Shown here in pieces: positions 1 to 6,284 of a DNA stretch of 25,228 nucleotides. The position numbers and the translations under genes were made by a program. Every line of letters starts with the position of its first letter. Position 1 is the stretch's first letter. This DNA is from an uncultured Oscillospiraceae bacterium (GTDB lineage: Bacteria; Bacillota; Clostridia; Oscillospirales; Oscillospiraceae), in NCBI GenBank assembly GCA_944385195.1, contig CALWWH010000015.1:1-25228 (forward strand), in the 5' to 3' direction. The notes beneath the pieces were generated by a model. That model did no database searches and had not been told where the DNA came from. It worked only from the letters and a program-made list of their open reading frames with translations.

Positions 1-905
1 TTGCCCATCTGCCCGGCCATGATGGCGCTGCTGACGGCGACGGGAGAGCCGTAAAGGGCGGCAAGACCGGCAAATTCGCCGGGGGTGAGGGTCAGCCAGC
101 CGCTGAGGTGAAAGCCGGCGGCGATGACAAGGCCCAGCAGGGGAGCGATCACCGTGCGGCCCAGGACGCCCAGCACCAATTGCTTGCGGATGCCGTGAAT
201 GGCGCTGAAGCTGAACTGCCCGCCCAGGACCAGCATCGCCAAGGGGGAGGCCAGGTTCCCCAGGTCCTCCAGGGTGCTGTACAGCCAGGGGAGATCCTCT
301 GCGATGGTAAACACCGGCGCGCCGGCGGCGTCTACAGGGATGAAGCTGCGGATGACCAGCACAACCAGCGCCAGCGCCACACCCTGGATGATGGGCACGC
401 GGACGATGTCACCCAGGAGTTTCTTTACGCTGGGGCGCTTCGCACCGCTGAACAGCGACAGAGAGATGACCGCCAGAATATTAAACACCGGGATGGTAAA
501 AGCTGAGAGCAGCGAGGCTGAGGCGCGGCCGGCCAGGCCGCCGATGGAGTTGGCCAGGGGCAGGCCGATGACGGCGAAGTTGGAACGGTAGGAACACTGG
601 ATGATCACGCCCTTCTGCCGCCGGTCCGGGGTGAAGAAATGCACCAGCACCAGCGCCAGGGCGAAGAACAGCAATACCGTCAGCGTACCCAGCAGGACAA
701 AACTCCAGCGAATCGAGTCCAGGCTCTCAATCTCATAGACATTGCAGAAGAGCATTACCGGCAGGCCGACCTTGAAGACGAATTTGTTCGCGACGGTCAA
801 AAAATTGTCGTTGAACATCCCAATCTGCCGGAAGAAATAGCCCAGAGCGGTCAGCAGGAGGATTGGCGCGACGGCGTTGAAGGAAAACTCAACCGTGCCA
901 AGCAT
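1..905 (-). CDS. AEC-family (auxin efflux carrier-like) transporter, 3' end cut by window edge
   Basis: The frame reads from an ATG at 905 down to base 1 with no stop, giving about 301 residues. The product is a very hydrophobic multi-span protein. It opens with a helix and the loop GYFFRQIGMFND, followed by KFVFKVGLPVMLF, which is the usual N-terminal layout of AEC carriers (PF03547). The second half repeats the pattern, with LASPLAMLVLGGQF and a terminal segment ending in YGSPVAVSSAIMAGQMG. Family members export or import small organic anions such as malate; the substrate here cannot be told. A GGAGGTGA ribosome site lies 6 nt before the ATG. The start is 2 nt after the stop of the coiled-coil gene upstream on the same strand, so the two should share one transcript from the promoter near 1740. 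Only some 10-20 residues are likely missing at the C-terminus. Confidence 0.88.
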   Translation of the reverse strand, partial: MLGTVEFSFNAVAPILLLTALGYFFRQIGMFNDNFLTVANKFVFKVGLPVMLFCNVYEIESLDSIRWSFVLLGTLTVLLFFALALVLVHFFTPDRRQKGVIIQCSYRSNFAVIGLPLANSIGGLAGRASASLLSAFTIPVFNILAVISLSLFSGAKRPSVKKLLGDIVRVPIIQGVALALVVLVIRSFIPVDAAGAPVFTIAEDLPWLYSTLEDLGNLASPLAMLVLGGQFSFSAIHGIRKQLVLGVLGRTVIAPLLGLVIAAGFHLSGWLTLTPGEFAGLAALYGSPVAVSSAIMAGQMG

Positions 906-907
906 CC

Positions 908-1693
908 TCACTCACCTCCGCCACAGCTGGGGCAGGCGATATAACCCTGACTCTTGGCCAGAGAACGGTTGTAGGCCCAGAAGGTACTGCTGTTGAACTT
1001 CGGGCAGTCGTAGCTGTGGTAATAATTTGTATTGTCATCCTGGACGAATACAATATAGCTGTCCAAAAAGTCGGCCTTTTTCTTGTAGGTCAGGTAGAGC
1101 GTGGTGTCCGGACCGGTGCCGCCGTCTGCATTGTTGCGGTAGTTCTCCACCAACAGGTCGTAGCGATCTTGTAGATCCTCCAGCTCATATTGGAGGTTGT
1201 CGCGCTCCTGGGTGAGCTGTTCTAGGGTTTCATCGAGTTCTTTGCGCTCCTCGGTCATGGTCTTGTTGGCCTCTTCCAGCGCGGTGACCTGGGCCTCCAG
1301 GGATTTCTGGTCGCCCTCCAGCTGACGCAGCTCCTGCTCCAGGTCGGCGACCTGCTGGATGTAGTTGGAGGTGTTTTGGCTGTGCTCGCTGTCGGCCGCG
1401 CCCAGTTGGCTGTCCAGCTCTCGGATTTGCTGGCGCAGCTCATCATTGGCGGCTTGCAGGGAGGCAATGTTGTCCTCCAGGGTTTGGGTCTGGCCTTCGT
1501 TGAGACTGAGCTGATAAGCCCGGCGATCCAGTTCCTCCTGCTGTACGCGCAGCTGCGCTATGGCAACGCTGCGCTCATGGGAAGAGCTGACGATATAAAT
1601 GATGAGCCCGATGGATAGGATGGCAACAAGACACAGCGCCGTGATGAGCGTGATGACGCCCTTGCTCCATCGGCGAGAATAGAGATCATTCAT
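908..1693 (-). CDS. Membrane-anchored coiled-coil protein with C-terminal Cys/His (Ada-like) motif
   Basis: The product has 261 residues. A short basic N-terminus is followed by one membrane helix (about 14-36), then a long Glu/Gln/Leu-rich coiled coil (about 45-185). A compact C-terminal domain follows (about 198-261). The positive N-terminus predicts that the coiled coil and C-terminal domain are outside the membrane. The last domain ends with H226, C230, C254 and C257 in an H-x3-C-x23-C-x2-C arrangement, with GYIACPSC at the end. This resembles the small metal-binding fold of Ada-type or nuclease-tail domains (...GYxPCxxC), which suggests a bound zinc ion. The function is unknown. It shares an operon with the AEC carrier (2-nt gap). 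An AAGGAGG site lies 9 nt before the ATG, which fixes the start. Confidence 0.8.
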   Translation of the reverse strand: MNDLYSRRWSKGVITLITALCLVAILSIGLIIYIVSSSHERSVAIAQLRVQQEELDRRAYQLSLNEGQTQTLEDNIASLQAANDELRQQIRELDSQLGAADSEHSQNTSNYIQQVADLEQELRQLEGDQKSLEAQVTALEEANKTMTEERKELDETLEQLTQERDNLQYELEDLQDRYDLLVENYRNNADGGTGPDTTLYLTYKKKADFLDSYIVFVQDDNTNYYHSYDCPKFNSSTFWAYNRSLAKSQGYIACPSCGGGE

Positions 1694-1707
1694 AACAGGA
1701 AACCTCC

Positions 1708-1736
1708 TTGCATTGGTGTGCCGTCTCTATTATAAT
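1708..1736 (+). promoter_or_regulatory. Plus-strand promoter for the ZIP transporter
   Basis: TTGCAT (1708-1713), a 17-nt spacer and TATAAT (1731-1736) form a good sigma-A promoter 57 nt before the ZIP start codon. Its -10 box is embedded in the palindrome TATTATAATA, which also supplies the -10 box of the divergent promoter. Confidence 0.7.
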
Positions 1737-1757
1737 AGATAACATGGCGGGTGTAAA
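1729..1757 (-). promoter_or_regulatory. Minus-strand promoter for the coiled-coil/AEC operon
   Basis: Read on the minus strand, TTTACA (1757-1752) is followed by a 17-nt spacer and TATAAT (1734-1729). This is close to the sigma-A consensus. The -10 box shares four bases with the -10 box of the opposite promoter, so the two promoters should compete for polymerase. Confidence 0.72.
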
Positions 1758-1792
1758 CCCAAACTTGCCATAGTGTGTCAGGAGGTTTTTTC

Positions 1793-2545
1793 ATGGAATG
1801 GGTATGGATCACGGCTCTGGGTGTGGGCATGGCGACCGTATTGGGCGCAGTGCTGGGGTTTGCCATTGGGGAGCTGCCGCACCGGTTTAACGACTTGATC
1901 CTGGGCTTTGCGGCCGGCGTCATGCTCTGCGCGGCAGTGCTGGGCTTGATTGTCCCGGCGGTGGAGCAGGGCGGCCGCTTCGGCGGCATCATCGCCGTCG
2001 CAGGCGTGGGGTTGGGCGCGCTGACCCTCTCACTGCTGGATCGTTTTACGCCCCATTTACACAAGCTCGTGGGCGTCGATGAGGAGAATCATGCGGATTC
2101 TTCATTAAATAAGGTTGTGCTCTTCGTCATTGCCGTTGGCCTGCACAATCTGCCCGAGGGTGTTGCCGCCGGCGTCAGCTTCGGCACCGGGGAGCTGGCA
2201 GACGCGCTGACCGTCGCCGGGGGGATTGCGCTGCAAAACATCCCCGAGGGCATGGTCATCATTGCACCACTGCTGATGGTGGGCGTCAGCAGGCGCCGTA
2301 CCTTCCTGATCGCGGTGTCTACCGGCGTTGTTGAAGTTGTCGGTACGCTGCTGGGCTACTTTGCAGTTTCCGTTGTGACGGGAATTCTGCCCATCGCCCT
2401 GGCCTTTGCCGGCGGCGCGATGCTCTATGTCGTCTCGGACGAGATGATCCCCGAGACCCATAGCCACGGCTACGAGCGCGGCGCAACCTGGGCACTGCTG
2501 GCGGGCTTTGCACTGATGCTGCTGGTGGACGCGTATCTAGGGTGA
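1793..2545 (+). CDS. ZIP-family divalent metal transporter
   Basis: The product has 250 residues and about eight membrane segments, the usual size for bacterial ZIP (ZupT/GufA-like) proteins. The two metal-site helices are clear: HNLPEG at 118-123 and QNIPEG at 148-153, each with the conserved Asn/Pro/Glu set. A later SDEMIPETH segment (215-223) is also typical. Such carriers bring Zn2+ or related divalent metals into the cytoplasm. A charged loop (HKLVGVDEENHADSS) lies before the first metal helix, where this family often has a His/acid-rich loop. The start at 1793 is chosen over an in-frame ATG 18 nt upstream because CAGGAGG lies 8 nt before it and the membrane helix begins at once. It is a single-gene unit with no clear terminator after it. 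Confidence 0.92.
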   Translation: MEWVWITALGVGMATVLGAVLGFAIGELPHRFNDLILGFAAGVMLCAAVLGLIVPAVEQGGRFGGIIAVAGVGLGALTLSLLDRFTPHLHKLVGVDEENHADSSLNKVVLFVIAVGLHNLPEGVAAGVSFGTGELADALTVAGGIALQNIPEGMVIIAPLLMVGVSRRRTFLIAVSTGVVEVVGTLLGYFAVSVVTGILPIALAFAGGAMLYVVSDEMIPETHSHGYERGATWALLAGFALMLLVDAYLG

Positions 2546-2824
2546 GAAGCGCGAGGCGCCTACTAGATATGCAATATGCAAGATGCTGCCGGCGATCTTT
2601 CATCATCCGCGGCTGGCAGACAGACGGGGCAGACGCAGGAGGGAAGGGTGCTTCCTGGAAACGGATCCAACAACTTTGCGAATTTCTGCGGTGGGAAACT
2701 TGCAAAGTCCACCCGTGGCGCATAAATCGCAAAATTTGTCCGCGTGAGAGAGTAAATTTTGAATAAATAGTGAAAATCACAAGAAAAGGGCGATAAAAAG
2801 CTCTTATCGTGTAAAAAATTGTAG
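2546..2824 (+). other. Gene-free AT-rich intergenic region with several dyads
   Basis: No credible gene is seen; the open frames here have neither ribosome sites nor recognisable products. The stretch holds small inverted repeats. GGAAG/CTTCC spans 2642-2655. ACTTTGC (2673-2679) pairs with GCAAAGT (2702-2708) and interlocks with GGTGG (2690-2694)/CCACC (2709-2713). AAAATTT (2731-2737) pairs with AAATTTT (2754-2760). GTGA-AAA-TCAC lies at 2770-2780 and CGATAA/TTATCG at 2791-2809. The last three lie just before the promoter of the transporter operon and could be operator sites. No T-rich terminator for the ZIP gene is visible. Confidence 0.45.
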
Positions 2825-2853
2825 TTGATTATTGACCAAAACCGTGCTACAAT
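2825..2853 (+). promoter_or_regulatory. Likely promoter of the peptide transporter operon
   Basis: TTGATT (2825-2830), a 17-nt spacer and TACAAT (2848-2853) match the sigma-A pattern. Use of this promoter would give a leader of about 150 nt before the start at 3014. The leader contains the palindrome ACAGCTGT (2870-2877) and a TTCAC/GTGAA hairpin (2890-2908). No known riboswitch class was recognised in it. Confidence 0.55.
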
Positions 2854-3013
2854 AAAGAACATCTTAAAGACAGCTGTCCGCGTAGCTCGTTCACTTTAAC
2901 TTGGTGAAGCGAAATAAGACAGGCGTCATCCTGCAATTCCTTTGGTTATAGCTGCCTGATATGATGGTGCTCAGGTCAGTTATAATATAAATCAATTCTA
3001 GGAGGATACTCAA

Positions 3014-5032
3014 ATGCGCAAACTGTTCGCACTGCTGATGGTTGCCTGCATGCTCCTGGGCCTGGTGGCCTGTGCCAGTGAGCCTGCATCTGGCACAACC
3101 GACACCCCTGCAACCGACACCCCCGCGACTGACACCCCTGCGACCGATACCCCCGCTGAGACACCGGCTAAGCCCGTAGAGAATAAGATCATCTACGGCG
3201 CCACCACCGAGTTGGGCGGTGACTTTGGTTTCTCCCTGTGGACCAACGGCGCCACCGACGCCATGGTTTGGCGGATGACCACGGAGTATAACCCCGTCAC
3301 CACCGACCAGAACGGCGCCTACGTCATTAACCCCACCGTCGCCAAGAACATTGAGTCCACCGAAAATGAGGACGGCTCCAAGACCTTCACCATCACCATC
3401 AACGACAACCTGGTCTTCTCTAACGGCGACCCCATCACTGCCAAGAACTTTGTTGCTTACCGTCTGTTCGCCAGCTCCAAGGTTGCCTCTGAGCTGGAGG
3501 TCGGCTCCAGCACCTACCTCGACTATGTCGGCGGCAAGGAGTACTATGATGGCGAGGCTGACACCTTCACCGGTCTGCGCCTGATCGATGAGTACACCTG
3601 GTCCATCACCGTCCGCGCAGATAAGCTGCCCTACTTCTACGAGAACACCTTTATCTCCGCTTATCCCTGGCACATTGAGACCTGGTTCGGCGAGGGCGCT
3701 GACGTCCTGGACGACGGCAACGGCTGCTACTTCGCCATCAACGGCGACGCCGCCGCTTTCACCGCCGACGCGGTCAGAGATTCTGTCATGGCCTGCCGCA
3801 ACATGGTGGACTCCTCTGTCCCCACTGCTGGCCCCTACAACCTGCAGAGCTATGACAAGTCCGCCAAGCAGGCCACGCTGGTGATTAACGAGAACTACGC
3901 CGGCAACTTCGAGGGCCAGAAGCCTTCCATCGAGACCATCGTCATCGTTAAGGCTGAGGAAGAGACCTGGGCCGACGCCATCCGCACCGGCGAGTTCAAC
4001 TTCTACGACACCATCACCGACGGCACCGAGATCAACACTGCGCTCGACATCATCGAGAACGAGGGCGGCTTCGAGTACGTCCAGTTCGACCGCGCTGGTT
4101 ACGGCATCATCCAGTTCATGTGCGACTTTGGCCCGACCCAGTTCGTCGAAGTTCGTCATGCCATCGCCTACCTGCTCGACCGCAACGCCTTTGCAAACAC
4201 CTTCTGCCAGGGCTGGGGCTCTGTTGTTCACGGTCCCTACGGCATCGCCCATTGGCAGTATCAGGACTCCAAGGAGTTCCTGGCTGACAACCTCAACACC
4301 TACTCCTACAGCCCCGACATGGCCAACCAGGTCCTGGATGAGGGCGGCTGGACCCTGGCTGCCGACGGCTCCGAGTGGGGCGGCACCGGCCTGCGTTACA
4401 AGGAAGTTACCGCTGAGCAGGCGGAGAATTATGAGGACTACTGCGTCAACGTTGACGGCAAGATCCTGATGCCTCTGAGCATTGAGTGGGCCTCTTCCGA
4501 GGGCAACGCAGTTTCCGACCTGATTGCCACCATGCTGGTCAAGGGCAACGACATCACTGCTGCCGGCATGCAGATCAACCAGGCCACCATGGACTTCTCC
4601 GCTCTGCTGAGCTACCTGTATCGTCAGGATCAGTCCGGCACCGGCGGCGACTACACCATCCCGACGTATGGCATGTTCAACCTGGCTTCCAATTTCGAGA
4701 ACACGGTTTATGACGCTGCTTATTACTGGACTGGCGACCCCGACATGGTCGCTCAGGGCTTCAACTCCAACTACCTGTTTGACCTGGGTGAGGGCGGCCT
4801 GGACGACCTGTCCATGAGAATGGTCTATGGCGTCGATCCCTCCGACACGGAGACCTACCTGGAGATCTGGCAGCAGTACATCCTGCGCTGGAACGAGCTG
4901 CTGCCCGGCCTGCCCCTGTACTCCAACGTGTACGTCACCATGTACCCGGATTATCTGGAGAACTACAACCAGGGCGCCTTCTGGGGCTTCAACCAGGCGA
5001 TCCTGTACGCTTCTATCCCCTCCGCTCAGTAA
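3014..5032 (+). CDS. Peptide ABC transporter substrate-binding lipoprotein (family 5 SBP)
   Basis: The product has 672 residues. It begins with a lipoprotein signal (basic RK, hydrophobic stretch, lipobox LVAC with Cys20). A Thr/Pro/Ala-rich spacer follows, with four tandem TDTPA units (29-48), and then a long family-5 solute-binding protein. Features of that family include DNLVFSNGDPITAKNFV, LRLIDEYTWSITV, TAGPYNLQSYD, VRHAIAYLLDRNAF and, near the end, LPLYSNVYVTMYP. It should be lipid-anchored on the outer face and hand oligopeptides or similar ligands to the permeases downstream. It is somewhat longer than most DppA/OppA proteins. An AGGAGGA site lies 7 nt before the ATG. Strong codon bias and the terminator just after the gene fit production in excess over the membrane parts. 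Confidence 0.93.
   Translation: MRKLFALLMVACMLLGLVACASEPASGTTDTPATDTPATDTPATDTPAETPAKPVENKIIYGATTELGGDFGFSLWTNGATDAMVWRMTTEYNPVTTDQNGAYVINPTVAKNIESTENEDGSKTFTITINDNLVFSNGDPITAKNFVAYRLFASSKVASELEVGSSTYLDYVGGKEYYDGEADTFTGLRLIDEYTWSITVRADKLPYFYENTFISAYPWHIETWFGEGADVLDDGNGCYFAINGDAAAFTADAVRDSVMACRNMVDSSVPTAGPYNLQSYDKSAKQATLVINENYAGNFEGQKPSIETIVIVKAEEETWADAIRTGEFNFYDTITDGTEINTALDIIENEGGFEYVQFDRAGYGIIQFMCDFGPTQFVEVRHAIAYLLDRNAFANTFCQGWGSVVHGPYGIAHWQYQDSKEFLADNLNTYSYSPDMANQVLDEGGWTLAADGSEWGGTGLRYKEVTAEQAENYEDYCVNVDGKILMPLSIEWASSEGNAVSDLIATMLVKGNDITAAGMQINQATMDFSALLSYLYRQDQSGTGGDYTIPTYGMFNLASNFENTVYDAAYYWTGDPDMVAQGFNSNYLFDLGEGGLDDLSMRMVYGVDPSDTETYLEIWQQYILRWNELLPGLPLYSNVYVTMYPDYLENYNQGAFWGFNQAILYASIPSAQ
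3098..3157 (+). repeat. Four tandem 15-bp repeats encoding TDTPA
   Basis: Four consecutive copies of a 15-bp unit (ACC GAC ACC CCT GCA with silent changes) encode TDTPA x4, followed by a partial unit ETPA. They form the flexible linker between the lipid-anchored Cys and the binding domain. Variation is almost entirely in third codon positions, so the peptide repeat has been kept. The array could change in length by slippage. Confidence 0.9.
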
Positions 5033-5073
5033 TTTCTGACGCAGGGCTGCAAGCTCTCTGTCAGGCATGACAG

Positions 5074-5108
5074 ATGGGGACGGACACCCTGTGGTCCGTC
5101 CCCATTTT
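5074..5108 (+). terminator. Intrinsic terminator/attenuator between binding protein and permeases
   Basis: A 12-bp perfect stem (5074-5085 with 5094-5105) built on GGGGACGGAC has an 8-nt loop and leads into TTTT. It lies 41 nt after the binding-protein stop. No clear promoter was found between it and the next gene, so it probably gives partial termination, lowering expression of the permease and ATPase genes relative to the binding protein. Confidence 0.78.
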
Positions 5109-5246
5109 CGCACAGCAGGTGAGTGACTGTGCGTGCGCCCCAGCTGCTGTGGGAAAATGGGGCTGCGCTGGAATGCACCCCATCACTTAAGCAACTACCC
5201 TATACTCATTCAGCAATCAAATTCGGGAAATGGACGGTGTGCTACT
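5109..5246 (+). other. Spacer with a long-loop hairpin before permease B
   Basis: This 138-nt gap contains CACAGCAG (5111-5118) paired with CTGCTGTG (5144-5151). At its end is a tiny open frame, ATG at 5230 (MDGVLL), whose TGA stop (5248-5250) overlaps the TTG start of the permease. No promoter is obvious. Confidence 0.4.
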
Positions 5247-6266
5247 TTGAAAAAATATATTGCAAAGCGTTTGCTGTATATCGTCGTCGTCTTCCTGGTC
5301 GTTTCCGTCATTATGTTCGCTCTGTTTAACCTGATCCCCGGCGATCCGGCTCGTACCCAGCTCGAACCACTGAGGAAGGACATGAGACCCGACGAATACG
5401 AGGCTCGCTATCAGGAGTTACGTGAACAAATGGGCCTGAACGACCCCATTATCGTGCGCTATGGCCGCTGGATCGGATTCCTGCCGGAAAAGGGAACCAC
5501 CGACTGGAACGGCCTGCTGCAGGGCAACCTGGGCTTCTCCCAATACCACAAGCAGGACTGCACGACGGTTATGGCCGAGCCGATGAAGAACACCCTGCTG
5601 TTTAACATCTTTACAGTCGTTCTGACCCTGTCCATTACGATTCCACTGGGCATTGTCTGTGCCGTCAAGAAAGGCGGCAAGCTAGATCAGACGGTGCAGG
5701 TGGTCACAATCCTGGGCTATAGTATTCCGCAGTATATTTTTGCGCTGCTGTTCGTCTTTGTCTTTGCGGTTTTGCTGCGCTGGTTCCCCGTCAACGGCGC
5801 CAAGACCCCGGGCAGCAACTATGTGGGCATGCAGGCCTTCCTGGACAAGATGTACTATATGTGTTTGCCCATCATCGTCTCCGTCTTTGGCGGCCTGGGC
5901 GGCATGTCTCGTTATGTGCGCGCAGCCATGACCGATGCGCTGTCTATGGACTGCATCCGCACTGCCCGCGCCAAGGGTGTGCGCGAGAAGGTTGTCATCT
6001 ACTCTCACGCTTGGAGAAACGCCCTGCTGCCAATCATTACCTCCATCATTGGCTGGTTCCTGAGCATTTTCTCCGGCTCTCTGGTCCTGGAGAACGTCTT
6101 CTCCCTCAATGGCATGGGCAAGCTGTATATTCTGGGTCTGAACAACAACGACTCCGAGCTGTGTCTGGCCATCCAGATGTTCTATACCATCATTTCCCTG
6201 GTGGGCAACCTGATCACGGACCTGGCGTACGGTTTCGTTGATCCCCGGGTCCGCGTGGATAAGTAA
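5247..6266 (+). CDS. dppB: Peptide ABC transporter permease (DppB/OppB type)
   Basis: The product has 339 residues and six expected membrane helices. It starts KKYIAKRLLYIVVVFLVVS, the standard N-terminus of DppB/OppB, with FNLIPGDPAR after the first helix. The EAA coupling loop to the ATPases is seen as DALSMDCIRTARAKGVREK, and the protein ends in AYGFVDPRVRVDK, the usual DppB tail. Length is close to the family norm. The start is taken as TTG (5247) because the family N-terminus begins exactly there. In-frame ATGs further upstream (5133, 5157) would add a non-homologous, Cys/His-rich leader. The ribosome site is weak, so translation may depend on the overlapping mini-frame ahead of it. Confidence 0.9.
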   Translation: MKKYIAKRLLYIVVVFLVVSVIMFALFNLIPGDPARTQLEPLRKDMRPDEYEARYQELREQMGLNDPIIVRYGRWIGFLPEKGTTDWNGLLQGNLGFSQYHKQDCTTVMAEPMKNTLLFNIFTVVLTLSITIPLGIVCAVKKGGKLDQTVQVVTILGYSIPQYIFALLFVFVFAVLLRWFPVNGAKTPGSNYVGMQAFLDKMYYMCLPIIVSVFGGLGGMSRYVRAAMTDALSMDCIRTARAKGVREKVVIYSHAWRNALLPIITSIIGWFLSIFSGSLVLENVFSLNGMGKLYILGLNNNDSELCLAIQMFYTIISLVGNLITDLAYGFVDPRVRVDK

Positions 6267-6284
6267 GGAGGGTAGGCTACAATT

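Noticed and set aside
2563..2862. Minus-strand 99-codon frame in the intergenic region before the transporter operon
   Set aside because: No ribosome site, no recognisable domain, and it overlaps the promoter region of the operon.
2981..2986. TATAAT close to the binding-protein start as a promoter -10 box
   Set aside because: No -35 match at 16-18 nt and only 27 nt from the start codon; the pair at 2825-2853 is better.
2891..5113. Open frame of about 740 codons antisense to the binding-protein gene
   Set aside because: A Val/Gly/Asp-rich product typical of a reversed GC-biased gene. The plus strand has a lipobox, a family-5 fold and a ribosome site.
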